This document shows, piece after piece, positions 1 through 9,751 of a stretch of 64,000 nt of DNA; within the stretch, counting starts at the first letter, position 1; each line of letters starts with the position of its first letter. The stretch lies in contig CAYXPR010000007.1 of the NCBI GenBank assembly GCA_964467255.1, positions 43,141-107,140 of the forward strand, in the 5' to 3' direction. A program made the position numbers and the translations under genes. Origin of the DNA: CAYXPR01 sp964467255. Lineage in GTDB: Bacteria; Pseudomonadota; Alphaproteobacteria; Rickettsiales; RGZB01. Under the pieces are notes generated by a model, which saw only the letters and a program-made list of their open reading frames with translations, searched no databases and had not been told where the DNA came from.

Positions 1-159
1 ATGAAGAATATGGCGTCCAACAACCCTGCGGTAATCCCCGCGATGTATCTGGTTGTTATTGCAACAAGCGCCGCCATGCTGTTCTTCATGCTGCGCAATG
101 CACGCAAACGAACATGGCTAAAATGGCTCACACGCAAGCAGGAAAGGGCAGCGTCATGA
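1..159 (+). CDS. lptF: LptF C-terminal fragment (LPS export permease), partial
   Basis: The window opens inside a reading frame that ends at a TGA at 157-159. The visible 52 residues contain one hydrophobic segment (about residues 11-31) followed by a basic tail, as expected for the last transmembrane helix and cytoplasmic end of a YjgP/YjgQ-family permease. The family is inferred mainly from context: the frame overlaps the next gene, lptG, by ATGA (156-159), and lptF-lptG pairs of this kind are common in Proteobacteria. LptF and LptG form the inner-membrane part of the LptB2FG transporter that extracts LPS from the inner membrane. The 5' part lies outside the window, so the start cannot be seen. 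Confidence 0.7.
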   Translation: MKNMASNNPAVIPAMYLVVIATSAAMLFFMLRNARKRTWLKWLTRKQERAAS

Positions 160-1268
160 GGCTCCCCTTCACTCTCTCATTTTATATCGTGCGCCAATTC
201 CTCCAGAGCACACTGATGATTCTCGGTGTGTTCGTTGGGCTCATCATCCTGATTGATTCGGCTGAGGTGCTGCGCAGGTCATATAACAAAGATATTTCCT
301 TCCTTATCATGATGGAAATGGTACTGCTGAAATTCCCCTCGCTGGTGCAAAAGCTTACACCATTCATTATGCTTGTGAGCGCAGTGATTACACTCTCGCG
401 CCTAACCCGCAATCAAGAGCTTATCATCGCCCGCGCGGCCGGTGTTTCCGTGTGGCAGTTTTTGGCACCCGTGGTGTGCACTGCTGCGGCTATCGGTGTG
501 TTTATGGTGACGGTGTTTAACCCGCTCGCCTGCGTGATGCTGTCAAAAAATGAACGGCTGGAAGGCAAATATTTGAAAGGGCAAATCAGTTCATTGGCTG
601 TTTCATCATCCGGTTTATGGCTGCGGCAAAAAAATAATTCGGGAACGCCGAACGGTGATACAGGCGAAAGCATTATACACGCGCTGCGCGCTGGACAGAA
701 TGATGGTGAGCTGCATGACGTAACGATTTTCGTATTTGCGGGCAAGGATCAGTTCGTCCAGCGCATCGATGCCAGCCGCGCCAAACTCGCGAATGATTTC
801 TGGCAGCTGCATAACGTGATTATCACTTATCCTGATAAACCCGCGCAACGTGTGCCGGAGTTTTTCCTTGAAACCGAGTTAACGCTCGCACAAATTCACG
901 ACAGCTTCTCACCGCCGGAAACCATTTCTTTCTGGGCATTGCCTGCGTTTATCGAAACACTGAAAGAAGCGGGCTTTTCAGCATTGCGCCACCGTCTGCA
1001 CTGGCATTCCATCCTAGTCAGCCCGTTGTTTTATGCCGCCATGGTGCTTGTGGCTGCTATCTTCTCTATGCGCCCACAGCGACAAGGTAAACATGCGCTG
1101 ATGATTACACTTAGTGTGTTCACTGCGTTCTTAATCTATTTCTTTAATGACCTTATCGGAGCCCTTGGTCTTTCAGGGAAATTACCGATTATTGTTGCCG
1201 CATGGGTGCCGGTGTGCGCCGTGCTTCTAGCAAGTGTTGCTACTTTGCTCCATCTGGAAGATGGCTAA
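156..1268 (+). CDS. lptG: LPS export ABC transporter permease LptG
   Basis: This 370-residue protein has the LptF/LptG layout: three N-terminal membrane segments (about 12-32, 50-80, 88-118), a large periplasmic region (about 130-270) that would hold the jellyroll domain, and three C-terminal membrane segments. With LptF and LptB it moves LPS from the inner membrane to the Lpt bridge. I chose the ATG at 156, not an upstream in-frame ATG at 114, because it overlaps the lptF stop as ATGA and has an AGGAAAGG-like ribosome site 8-10 bases before it. It is translationally coupled to lptF and followed by lptD, the outer-membrane end of the same pathway. LptG rather than LptF is inferred from being second in the pair. 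Confidence 0.88.
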   Translation: MRLPFTLSFYIVRQFLQSTLMILGVFVGLIILIDSAEVLRRSYNKDISFLIMMEMVLLKFPSLVQKLTPFIMLVSAVITLSRLTRNQELIIARAAGVSVWQFLAPVVCTAAAIGVFMVTVFNPLACVMLSKNERLEGKYLKGQISSLAVSSSGLWLRQKNNSGTPNGDTGESIIHALRAGQNDGELHDVTIFVFAGKDQFVQRIDASRAKLANDFWQLHNVIITYPDKPAQRVPEFFLETELTLAQIHDSFSPPETISFWALPAFIETLKEAGFSALRHRLHWHSILVSPLFYAAMVLVAAIFSMRPQRQGKHALMITLSVFTAFLIYFFNDLIGALGLSGKLPIIVAAWVPVCAVLLASVATLLHLEDG

Positions 1269-1369
1269 ACCCTGCTGCCTAAAAATGTAGCAATTATCTG
1301 GACTTAGCCTTGGTTTTTGTTACACTTTTCTCAGTGTCGTTTAGGTAAAACCACAGTGGCTTTTTTAGA

Positions 1370-3556
1370 GTGAAACAGGTAGTTCCTCCCCCAAGCCTTA
1401 AGGCTTTTTTATGCGCAAGCACAGTGTTGCTGGGCGCATTTTTTATTGCCCCCACCGCCGCCAATGCCGCGCTAAATAAGAGCGTCGCCCTTTCAGAACA
1501 GCCTGTAACCATTGAGGCAGATGCGCTTTCATACAACCCCGAACACCAACTGGTTATGGCCATCGGCAATGTGGAAATTGTGCAGCAAGGCCGCGTGCTG
1601 ATTGCCGAAGAACTGGCCTATGACCAAATCACCGGTATGGTGCTGGCCAGAGGCGATGTGAGCCTGATGGAGCCGGACGGCAATGTGTATTTTGCCGACG
1701 AAGTGGAACTAAAGGATGATATGAAAAAAGGCATCATTCAGCACTTCAATGCGCGTATGAAGGATGGCTCGCTGCTTGCCTCAAACAGCGCCGAGCGCTT
1801 CAACAAAGACATTATGCAACTACGCGATGCGGTCTATAGCCCCTGCAAAATTTGCAGCAACGGCAAACCCAAAACACCAACCTGGCAGCTGAAAGCCGAT
1901 GAAGTAACGCTAAACGATGAAAAAGAACGCGTCTATTACAAAAATGCCACGATGGAATATTACGGCGTGCCGATTTTATACACCCCTTACCTTTCGCATG
2001 CCGCACCAGGCGCTGACCGCAAAAGCGGATTTTTGATGCCGAGCTATAGCAGTATCAGCACGCTGGGCGTTACTGCCAAGGTGCCGTACTACTGGAGCAT
2101 CGAGCCAAACATGGATGCCACCATTACCCCGTTCCTGACCAGTAATGAAGGACCGGTGATGATTGGCGAATTCCGCCACCTGACCGACCAAGGCCAGTAT
2201 GAACTGACGGGCAGTATCACCAACCCCAAACAGCGTGATGAATTGGGCTTCCGCACTACCGGACGCGACTTGCGCGGGCATGTTGAAGGTAAGGGTGAGT
2301 TCGCCATAAAAGATGATTGGGTATGGGGCTTTAATGGCAAACGCTCAACCGATGATACTTACTTGCAGCGTTATAAATTCGGTAATGAAGATTTGCTGAC
2401 ATCACGCGCCTATGTGAATCGCCTGACCGGACGCAACTACATCACCGCTGATGGCCTGACCTTCCAAGGGCTAAATGCGGAAGACGACCCAGACACGACT
2501 CCGCTGGTACTACCGATTGTTGCCACCCACCATGAAACCGAAGCTGGTTGGCGTGGCTCGCGCTTTATGCTGGATTCCAACCTTATGGCTTTGAGCCGTG
2601 GCGAAGGTATTGAAAGCCGCCGCGTGTCGTTCAAAGGCGGTTGGAAGTTGCCCTACGTGACCGATAACGGCCACTCGTTTGAGGTACGCACCAGCCTGCG
2701 AGCCGATGGGTATCATGTAAGTGATGTGCCCGACCCGCTTTCGCTCACCGACGAACAAAACGGCACCGCTGGCCGCGTAATTCCCGAAACGCAGGTGGAA
2801 TGGAGCCTGCCGCTTGTTAAATACAGCGAAGCATCGCATGTGTTCGTTGAACCTGTAGCAAACATTATTCTAAGCCCTTATGGTGGCAACCCAAATAAAA
2901 TCCCTAACGAGGACAGCCAAGACGTCGAGCTTTCTGACGTGAACCTGTTCAGCGGCAACCACTTCACCGGCCTCGACAGGGTGGAAGGTGGCCCACGTGC
3001 AAATTACGGGATGCGCGGCGGTGTGTATGGCACCAATGGCAGCCGCATGAACTTTCTACTCGGGCAGAGCTATCGCCTGAAGGAAGACGAACAGTTCCGC
3101 GAAGAATCCGGACTTAAAGAGAATTTTTCTGACTATGTGGGCCGCGTAAGTGTAAATAACGGCCAGAACCTTGAGCTTTCTTACCGCTTCCGCTTAGACA
3201 TGGAAGACTTCGACCCCCACCGCAATGAAATTGAAGCCGCGCTGGATTTCAGCCCCCTAAGGCTAACAGGTGCTTATGTATTGTTAAGTGAAGATATCGC
3301 CGCACGGCCTGAGCTGGACCGCGAGGAAATTGCCTCGTCCATTGCCTATGACCTCTCGCAGGAATGGACGGTCAACGGCTATGCCCGCCGCGACCTTTCG
3401 GATGATGGCGGCTTGATTTCCGCCGGTTCCGGCCTTGTGTTCCACAATGAATGTCTTACCGTTAGTGGCCAATTCGGCAGGGAATTCATCCGCGACCGCG
3501 ATATTGAACCCTCAACCTTCTTCATGCTGGAAATTGGCTTTAAAAACTTGAACTAG
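1370..3556 (+). CDS. lptD: LPS assembly outer-membrane protein LptD
   Basis: The 728-residue product inserts LPS into the outer leaflet of the outer membrane. A signal peptide covers about residues 1-33. Residues 45-145 form an OstA/LptA-like periplasmic domain (IEADALSYNPE start), and the remainder is the beta-barrel with an LptD C-terminal domain. Cys159 and Cys162 sit in the motif YSPCKIC, typical of alphaproteobacterial LptD, and a single Cys near residue 700 could pair with one of them, in line with the disulfide-dependent maturation of this family. The annotated start is GTG at 1370; no nearer ATG keeps the signal peptide. It follows lptG after about 100 bases and precedes surA, whose product helps fold outer-membrane proteins including LptD. 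Confidence 0.92.
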   Translation: MKQVVPPPSLKAFLCASTVLLGAFFIAPTAANAALNKSVALSEQPVTIEADALSYNPEHQLVMAIGNVEIVQQGRVLIAEELAYDQITGMVLARGDVSLMEPDGNVYFADEVELKDDMKKGIIQHFNARMKDGSLLASNSAERFNKDIMQLRDAVYSPCKICSNGKPKTPTWQLKADEVTLNDEKERVYYKNATMEYYGVPILYTPYLSHAAPGADRKSGFLMPSYSSISTLGVTAKVPYYWSIEPNMDATITPFLTSNEGPVMIGEFRHLTDQGQYELTGSITNPKQRDELGFRTTGRDLRGHVEGKGEFAIKDDWVWGFNGKRSTDDTYLQRYKFGNEDLLTSRAYVNRLTGRNYITADGLTFQGLNAEDDPDTTPLVLPIVATHHETEAGWRGSRFMLDSNLMALSRGEGIESRRVSFKGGWKLPYVTDNGHSFEVRTSLRADGYHVSDVPDPLSLTDEQNGTAGRVIPETQVEWSLPLVKYSEASHVFVEPVANIILSPYGGNPNKIPNEDSQDVELSDVNLFSGNHFTGLDRVEGGPRANYGMRGGVYGTNGSRMNFLLGQSYRLKEDEQFREESGLKENFSDYVGRVSVNNGQNLELSYRFRLDMEDFDPHRNEIEAALDFSPLRLTGAYVLLSEDIAARPELDREEIASSIAYDLSQEWTVNGYARRDLSDDGGLISAGSGLVFHNECLTVSGQFGREFIRDRDIEPSTFFMLEIGFKNLN

Positions 3557-3606
3557 CGCCATAAAGTGGTGTAATACTGGCAGTGTTCAGTAGTTTACGA
3601 TGGCGC

Positions 3607-4569
3607 ATGATTAAAAAGATTTTCCTCCTGTTTACTCTTATGATTTTACTGCCCTGCCTCACGCAGGCAGCGCCGGTGAATTTTGATATCGTCGCACTGG
3701 TGAATGATGACGTAATTACACGCCATGAACTCAACAACCGCATGAAGATTGCCTTTCACGCCACCAAGCTGCCTGATACAGCTGAAACGCGCGCTAAGCT
3801 AACACCCCAACTGCTTCAGATTATGATTGATGAGCGCTTACAGCGCCAAGAAGCCAAAAAACTCGAAATTAAAATGACTGAAACCGAAGCCGCTCGCGCA
3901 CGGTCGGAACTGGAAAAGCAAAACAATGTGCCTGCCGGAAAGCTCGATGATTACATCGCCAAGCAGGGCCTCGACAAAGACGCAATTTTAGCGCAGGTCG
4001 AGTCGCAGATTCTATGGACGAAAGTTATCTACAAAAAAGTCCGCCCGCAAATCAAACTCTCTGACCAAGAAGTGAAAGACGCGGTAGAAAAGGCAAAAGT
4101 GCAAATTGCCCAAGGCGTGACCGAAATGGAACTGGCTGAAATTGTGCTGCCTGTAGCGAGTAAAGAAGAAGAACAGAACGTGCAGCAGCTGGCCGCAAAG
4201 TTGTTTGAAGAATTGAGCAACGGCGCCGACTTTGCCTCGGTCGCAAAAGAATTTTCAACCAGCAGCACATCTGACACCAAGGGGGTTATCGGCTGGCTGG
4301 CGCTGGAAGACTTAGAGCCCACGCTGCGCCAAGCGCTCGACGGGCTTGAGGTGGGCAAAATCACCCTGCCCGTGCGATCACCCCGCGGCTACCTGATTTT
4401 GAAAGTACTGAATAAAAAAGAAAAAGCTAGCAGCACCGAAAGCCATGCCCAAACCAACCCAGACGAAGGCCGTATTCGCGATTTCCTAACCTTACGTAAA
4501 ATGGAGCTTGAAGCGCGCCGCTACATTGCAAGCCTGCGCGACAAAGCCTATATCGAAAAGCGTCTATGA
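3607..4569 (+). CDS. surA: SurA-like periplasmic peptidyl-prolyl isomerase/chaperone
   Basis: The 320-residue product has a signal peptide (1-21, ending LTQA), a SurA N-terminal chaperone region (about 25-160) and one parvulin-type rotamase domain (about 165-265, with GVIGWLALEDLEP and RGYLILKV), then a short C-terminal helix rich in charged residues. E. coli SurA has two parvulin domains; one is common in alphaproteobacterial versions. It would escort unfolded outer-membrane proteins through the periplasm. I prefer ATG 3607 to the GTG at 3583, since it starts directly at a normal signal peptide. Its TGA overlaps the rsmA start (ATGA at 4566-4569). The usual alphaproteobacterial neighbour pdxA is absent between surA and rsmA. 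Confidence 0.85.
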   Translation: MIKKIFLLFTLMILLPCLTQAAPVNFDIVALVNDDVITRHELNNRMKIAFHATKLPDTAETRAKLTPQLLQIMIDERLQRQEAKKLEIKMTETEAARARSELEKQNNVPAGKLDDYIAKQGLDKDAILAQVESQILWTKVIYKKVRPQIKLSDQEVKDAVEKAKVQIAQGVTEMELAEIVLPVASKEEEQNVQQLAAKLFEELSNGADFASVAKEFSTSSTSDTKGVIGWLALEDLEPTLRQALDGLEVGKITLPVRSPRGYLILKVLNKKEKASSTESHAQTNPDEGRIRDFLTLRKMELEARRYIASLRDKAYIEKRL

Positions 4570-5423
4570 GCTCCACTACGGCGAATCCTTCGGATGACCC
4601 CGTATTAGCCTTGCCGCCCTTGCGGGAGGTGATTGATACACACGGCCTGTTCACCCGCAAAGCACTCGGCCAGCACTTTCTGCTCGACCTGAACTTAACA
4701 CGCCGCATCGCCCGTGCTGCCGGAACCTTAAAAGGATATTCCGTGATTGAAGTGGGTCCCGGCCCCGGCGGCCTGACCCGCGCACTGCTGATTGAAGGTG
4801 CCGACACCCTCACCGCCATTGAAAAAGACCCGCGCTGCATGGAGGCGCTTGCACCGTTGGTAGACGCCTCAAACGGGCGGTTTACGTTATTGGAGGCGGA
4901 CGCGCTGAAAATGGATATCACCACGCTTGCCAAAGGCAGACCAATCAAAATCGTCGCAAACCTACCGTATAACGTGGGCACGCCGATGCTGATTAACTGG
5001 CTGGAGCACGGCACGGCGATTGAACGCATGACACTGATGTTCCAAAAAGAAGTGGTAGACCGTATTGCCGCCGTGCCCGATACAGGCGATTACGGCCGCC
5101 TCGCCGTGATGTGCCAATGGCTGTGTGATGTGCGCAAGGAATTTGACGTAAGCGCGCAGGCCTTTTTCCCGCCGCCGAAAGTCACTTCCGCCGTGGTTTC
5201 GCTAACCCCTAAAAAATCCGGTGTGGATTATGCATTGTTCCCCGCGATGGAGCATGTATGCATGAAGCTGTTCGGCCAGCGCCGCAAGATGCTGCGCAGC
5301 AGCCTAAAACAGGTGACAAGCAATCCGGAAGCAGTGTTGAAACAATGCGGAATCGACGGCACATTACGGCCAGAAAACCTGACCGTGAATCAGTTCGTAG
5401 ACATTGCGCGGCTATGCGCATGA
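4566..5423 (+). CDS. rsmA: 16S rRNA (adenine1518-N6/adenine1519-N6)-dimethyltransferase RsmA/KsgA
   Basis: This 285-residue Rossmann methyltransferase uses S-adenosylmethionine to dimethylate two adjacent adenines in helix 45 of 16S rRNA, a late small-subunit assembly step. It shows the family motifs: GQHFLLD near residue 35, the SAM-binding EVGPGPGG at 62-69, the acidic IEKD near 85-88, and the catalytic NLPYN at 132-136. A C-terminal helical domain ends at about residue 285. The start overlaps the surA stop by 4 bases, so the genes are coupled. The 3' end overlaps the convergent O-antigen ligase-like gene by 34 bases (5390-5423). Confidence 0.95.
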   Translation: MSSTTANPSDDPVLALPPLREVIDTHGLFTRKALGQHFLLDLNLTRRIARAAGTLKGYSVIEVGPGPGGLTRALLIEGADTLTAIEKDPRCMEALAPLVDASNGRFTLLEADALKMDITTLAKGRPIKIVANLPYNVGTPMLINWLEHGTAIERMTLMFQKEVVDRIAAVPDTGDYGRLAVMCQWLCDVRKEFDVSAQAFFPPPKVTSAVVSLTPKKSGVDYALFPAMEHVCMKLFGQRRKMLRSSLKQVTSNPEAVLKQCGIDGTLRPENLTVNQFVDIARLCA

Positions 5424-6661
5424 GCATCAATGCTCGCGGTGCTGCGGGCTAATATCCAGCATAGTAAGCCGGACGCTACCCACCAATATTGCCAGACGCC
5501 ATACGACAGATAGCCGATAATGATGTAGCAACTAAGCGCTGCCATGCCGGAGGATTTTTCTGCCGGCTTCAGATGACTACCATTGATAGCGTAAACACCA
5601 TACCCTAGCGTAGCAATGAAGAGCGCCAAGCCAATATAACCAAGCTCAAGCCAAATTTGTAGCACCTGATTGTGCGGATGCACGGGCAACAGTTTACGGT
5701 CATCCGTTTTTCCGGCCTCAGTGAATTGAATGAGTACATCGCCACCCGGGATATTGCGTGAGCTATTAAAGCCCCAACCTGCAAAAGGCTTCTCCTGCGC
5801 CCGCTCAAGCGCAAAGTTCCAGATATACAAACGGTGTTCTGCCGAAGGCGGTACCTGCGCCAGCTTTACTGCAAATTTATCGGAGTTAAGCTGCCCCATT
5901 AAATAAGGCGTGGCCAGCACACACATCACGATGCCCGCCCCCACCAAGAGCGTGAGGCGCCCACGGAAAACCCAATTGAATAAAAACACGACCGTCGAGG
6001 CAGCAAAGGCGAGCGTGGCAGAAAGACTTTCAAGCTGCACAAGTAGCGAGCCTGTGCCAACCCAGAGCAGCAAATTCATCTGCACCGCTTTGCGTATTGG
6101 CATGCGGTGGCGATGCAGGAGCACACGGTGTAGCGCCATCGCAAAAGGCCAATAGAGCAGCACGGCAAAGGTCAGGCCGCGATTCATCACGCTTGGGTCA
6201 TACGCTGCACTTTTCCCACCAATCAGATTTTTGAGCGCGGTAATAACCCAACCTTGCGTCATCACCTCAAACACCACCATCAAAAGTGCAACCAGCATGC
6301 CAAAGCACAGGCGCTTATCGATGGCGTATTTCTGCTCTTCATTCATGCGGCTTACGCCTTTGAGCAGAGCAAAGCCCAGCACAATAAGCAGCACCAGCCG
6401 CACCCATGCGCCCAGCGCGTTTTCCACGTCAGACGCCCAGAAGGATGAAATCAATGCCCAGCTGAAAAACAAGGCAAAGGCAATGATAAAGCCATTGGCA
6501 AAGGGGGAGTTATTTTTTTGAGTGAGGCATACAGGAATAACCGGCACGGCCATGAGCAGAAACACTGGCACCACACCAAGGCCGGAAACCATCGCCACCG
6601 GCGGCAATAACGTAATCAGTAGAAGCATTAGCCTGAACACCCACGAATGCATGGAGATCAT
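5390..6661 (-). CDS. O-antigen ligase/polymerase-like membrane protein (Wzy_C family)
   Basis: The 423-residue protein has about ten to twelve predicted membrane helices and a Wzy_C-type signature: a periplasmic loop with FAGWGFNSSRNIPGG and HPHNQVLQIWLELGYIG near residues 300-350. Proteins of this family ligate O-antigen to lipid A-core (WaaL) or polymerise O-units (Wzy); sequence alone does not separate these. It lies 12 bases downstream of gmk on the same strand and is probably co-transcribed with it. No glycosyltransferases or other O-antigen genes are next to it, so a ligase role is slightly more likely, or a role in another surface glycan. The ATG at 6661 is used; a second ATG lies at 6652. 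Confidence 0.75.
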   Translation of the reverse strand: MISMHSWVFRLMLLLITLLPPVAMVSGLGVVPVFLLMAVPVIPVCLTQKNNSPFANGFIIAFALFFSWALISSFWASDVENALGAWVRLVLLIVLGFALLKGVSRMNEEQKYAIDKRLCFGMLVALLMVVFEVMTQGWVITALKNLIGGKSAAYDPSVMNRGLTFAVLLYWPFAMALHRVLLHRHRMPIRKAVQMNLLLWVGTGSLLVQLESLSATLAFAASTVVFLFNWVFRGRLTLLVGAGIVMCVLATPYLMGQLNSDKFAVKLAQVPPSAEHRLYIWNFALERAQEKPFAGWGFNSSRNIPGGDVLIQFTEAGKTDDRKLLPVHPHNQVLQIWLELGYIGLALFIATLGYGVYAINGSHLKPAEKSSGMAALSCYIIIGYLSYGVWQYWWVASGLLCWILARSTASIDAHAHSRAMSTN

Positions 6662-6673
6662 GACTGCTTCCCC

Positions 6674-7318
<645 letters not shown>

Positions 7319-7397
7319 GCCTACCTTTATTGCTTTCTTAATCAGTAGAATGTTTTAGTATAGGCCTCTAAATTAGCAAAGTTTTTCATAAGGATAT

Positions 7398-8198
7398 ATG
7401 GGAAAATTCGAAAACCCCACCTGCATCCTGATAACCGGTGCCAGCAGTGGACTGGGCGCCGCACTTGCCCTTGCTTACGCCGCGCCCGGCGTGCGGCTTT
7501 TGCTCACTGCCCGAAACCTTGAGCGGCTAAAGAGCGTGGCCGAAAACTGCCGCGCCAAAGGTGCAGAAGTGGAAACCGATGTGCTGGATGTGACCGACGC
7601 TGAAAGCATGAGCCGTTGGATTTTAGAAGAAGACAAAGACCGCCCGATTGATTTGGTGATTGCCAACGCCGGTATTTCTGCTGGAACAGGCGGCAATGGC
7701 ATGTTCGATGGCGAAACCGCCGAACAGTCGCGCCGCATTTTTGAAGCCAACATGATGGGCGTGCTAAACACCATTCACCCCGTGTTGCCACTAATGGCAG
7801 CACGGCAGCACGGGCAAATTGCTATCATCAGTTCACTCGCAAGCTTTCGCGGTATTCCCGGTGCGCCGTCTTACTCCGGTAGCAAAGCCGCAGTAAAAAC
7901 CTATGGCGAGGCCCTGCGCGGCGCGATGAAAAAAAACGGCGTGGGCGTGACGGCAATATGCCCCGGATACATCCGCACACCGATGACGGATGTAAATGAT
8001 TTTTATATGCCGCAAATAATGACCGCCGAAAAAGCCGCAGATATTATTAAACAGCGCTTAAAAAAGAACCCTGCCCTGCTCGCTTTCCCAAACCCGTTTG
8101 CTATGGTGGTACGGCTGATTGGCGCGCTGCCGTGCTGGCTGACCGACCCGCTTTTCTCAAAGCTACCGCAAAAAAACGCTAGTCCACTTAAGGAGTGA
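7398..8198 (+). CDS. Short-chain dehydrogenase/reductase (SDR) family protein
   Basis: The 266-residue protein is a classical SDR: the nucleotide-binding TGASSGLG (13-20), NAG at 90-92, and the catalytic Ser146, Tyr159 and Lys163 (YSGSK). The substrate cannot be read from sequence. A hydrophobic C-terminal segment (AMVVRLIGALPCWL) could associate with the membrane. The ATG at 7398 has a good AAGGAT ribosome site. It ends 3 bases before the DUF1294 gene, so the two are one transcription unit. A role in envelope lipid or sugar modification is suggested only by neighbours. Confidence 0.85.
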   Translation: MGKFENPTCILITGASSGLGAALALAYAAPGVRLLLTARNLERLKSVAENCRAKGAEVETDVLDVTDAESMSRWILEEDKDRPIDLVIANAGISAGTGGNGMFDGETAEQSRRIFEANMMGVLNTIHPVLPLMAARQHGQIAIISSLASFRGIPGAPSYSGSKAAVKTYGEALRGAMKKNGVGVTAICPGYIRTPMTDVNDFYMPQIMTAEKAADIIKQRLKKNPALLAFPNPFAMVVRLIGALPCWLTDPLFSKLPQKNASPLKE

Positions 8199-8201
8199 TG
8201 T

Positions 8202-8498
8202 ATGGAATCTCTACCACTGACACCGACAAATATTGCTATCTACCTCGCCATCATCAATGTGCTGACGTTCCTACTCTACTGGAAAGATAAAAGCGCAGCG
8301 AGGAATGGCGGCTGGCGCGTGCCTGAGGCAAGCCTGCTATTATTTGCACTGCTCGGCGGCTCACCCGCTGCATGGTTTGCGCAAAAGAAGCTGCGCCACA
8401 AAACCAAAAAGGGCAGCTTCCGCTCCCAGTTCTGGCTGGTGGTGATGATTCAGGTGGGTTTGTTAGTGGCTTACCTAACAGGCAATTTGCCGTTTTAA
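8202..8498 (+). CDS. DUF1294 family small membrane protein
   Basis: The 98-residue protein has three hydrophobic segments (about 10-25, 44-60, 78-93) and the DUF1294 pattern: DKSAAR after the first helix, RVPEASLL, then GGSPAAWFAQKKLRHKTKKGSF, of which RHKTKK is the most conserved part. No biochemical function is established for the family; some family members are fused to cold-shock domains. The start at 8202 has a strong AAGGAG site just before it, and the gene is coupled to the upstream SDR. Its stop overlaps the convergent leuD stop by 4 bases. Confidence 0.82.
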   Translation: MESLPLTPTNIAIYLAIINVLTFLLYWKDKSAARNGGWRVPEASLLLFALLGGSPAAWFAQKKLRHKTKKGSFRSQFWLVVMIQVGLLVAYLTGNLPF

Positions 8499-9106
8499 GA
8501 AGCGAACAGCCACGGCGTTTGTTTGCGGTGTGCGCCTTCGTAGCTATCAATCTTCGCCTTATGCTCCAGCGTAAGGCCGATATCATCCAGCCCATTCAGC
8601 AGGCAATGCTTGCGGAACGCATCCACATCAAAGCTGTAAGTCTTGTGATTGCCGGCAACGATTTGCTGCTTTTCTAAATCCACCGTCAGCGTGTGCTGAC
8701 CGCTCTGCGCGTGCGCAATCAATTCCTGTACCTGCGCTTTTGGTAGCACAATCGGCAGGATGCCGTTTTTAAAACAGTTATTAAAAAAGATGTCCGCAAA
8801 GCTTGGTGCAATCACGCAGCAAATGCCAAAATCTGCCAGCGCCCACGGCGCATGCTCGCGGCTGGAACCGCAGCCAAAATTATCGTCGGCCACTAAAATC
8901 TGCGCCTTGCGGTAATCTGGTTTATTCAACACGAAATCAGCAATCTCTTTGCCTTCCGGCGTGAAACGCATTTCATCAAACAGATGTTTACCCAAACCCG
9001 TGCGCTTGATGGTTTTTAAAAACTGTTTCGGGATAATCATATCCGTATCGATGTTAATGAGCGGAAGCGCCGCCACCACACCTTTAAGCACTGTGAATTT
9101 CTGCAT
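8495..9106 (-). CDS. leuD: 3-isopropylmalate dehydratase small subunit LeuD
   Basis: The 203-residue small subunit pairs with LeuC to isomerise 2-isopropylmalate to 3-isopropylmalate in leucine synthesis. It has LPLINIDTDMIIPKQFLK near the N-terminus and the swivel-domain motif DNFGCGSSREHAPWAL (about 70-86), which contacts substrate. Length is normal for the family. It is separated from leuC by two unrelated genes on the same strand (9118-9723 and 9752-10429), whereas leuC and leuD are usually adjacent. The start is the ATG at 9106. Confidence 0.95.
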   Translation of the reverse strand: MQKFTVLKGVVAALPLINIDTDMIIPKQFLKTIKRTGLGKHLFDEMRFTPEGKEIADFVLNKPDYRKAQILVADDNFGCGSSREHAPWALADFGICCVIAPSFADIFFNNCFKNGILPIVLPKAQVQELIAHAQSGQHTLTVDLEKQQIVAGNHKTYSFDVDAFRKHCLLNGLDDIGLTLEHKAKIDSYEGAHRKQTPWLFAS

Positions 9107-9117
9107 TGGTTACTCCG

Positions 9118-9723
9118 TTATTTGCATTCAAAAATTTTTTCAATATCGGGGCTTGAAAGCACCGCCACGTTGCGGCGGATTTTTGCTTCGTCCCAGTTCC
9201 ACCATTTCAGCGCCAACAGGCGCTCAATCGTTTTTTCATCAAACCGCTTCTTTACCGAGCGGGCGGGGTTTCCCACCGCAATGCCGTAAGGCGGCACATC
9301 TTTTGCCACTACGGCAAAAGCCCCTACCACCGCACCATCGCCAATCGTGACGCCGGAAAGGATTTTTGCGCCCGTGCCAATCCACACATCATTCCCGATG
9401 ATGATGTCACCTTTGGAAACAGGCGTTTTGCCTTTTGCATTCGGCCAATCCGTCGGCAACGCCGCAAACGGGTAGGTCGTTACAAAATCAGGGCGGTGAT
9501 TGCCGCCCACAAAAAGTTCCACCTCAGGTGCGATAGAACAAAATTTGCCAATCACAACCTTTTTTCCATCGTGCAGCCAACGTATGGTTGGCTTGCCATA
9601 GGTGTAGTCACCCACCTCAATATCGGGGCGGGTAAAGTGCCGTTTGGTAAAATGAAAATTCGGCACATCCTTGGAGTCAGATGCCATCACCTGACCCGCA
9701 TTATTGGCAACTGGTGTTTTCAT
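9118..9723 (-). CDS. CatB-related O-acetyltransferase (hexapeptide repeat)
   Basis: This 201-residue protein is a left-handed beta-helix acetyltransferase of the CatB/Vat type. It has the GKFCSIAPEVELFVGGNHR region holding the expected catalytic His, the loop DFVTTYPF, hexapeptide repeats (DIIIGNDVWIGTGAKILSG onward), and the closing YGIAVGNPARSVKKRF. The family includes chloramphenicol and streptogramin acetyltransferases but many members modify cell-surface sugars, and nothing here proves resistance. Length and motifs are intact. It sits 11 bases upstream of leuD in the same direction, an insertion in the leu cluster. Confidence 0.85.
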   Translation of the reverse strand: MKTPVANNAGQVMASDSKDVPNFHFTKRHFTRPDIEVGDYTYGKPTIRWLHDGKKVVIGKFCSIAPEVELFVGGNHRPDFVTTYPFAALPTDWPNAKGKTPVSKGDIIIGNDVWIGTGAKILSGVTIGDGAVVGAFAVVAKDVPPYGIAVGNPARSVKKRFDEKTIERLLALKWWNWDEAKIRRNVAVLSSPDIEKIFECK

Positions 9724-9751
9724 AAAACCTTAGTGCAAACCTTCTCTTACC

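Noticed and set aside
9118..9723. Antibiotic resistance determinant
   Set aside because: The CatB-like fold is shared by many sugar acetyltransferases; no resistance-specific motif or mobile context was seen.
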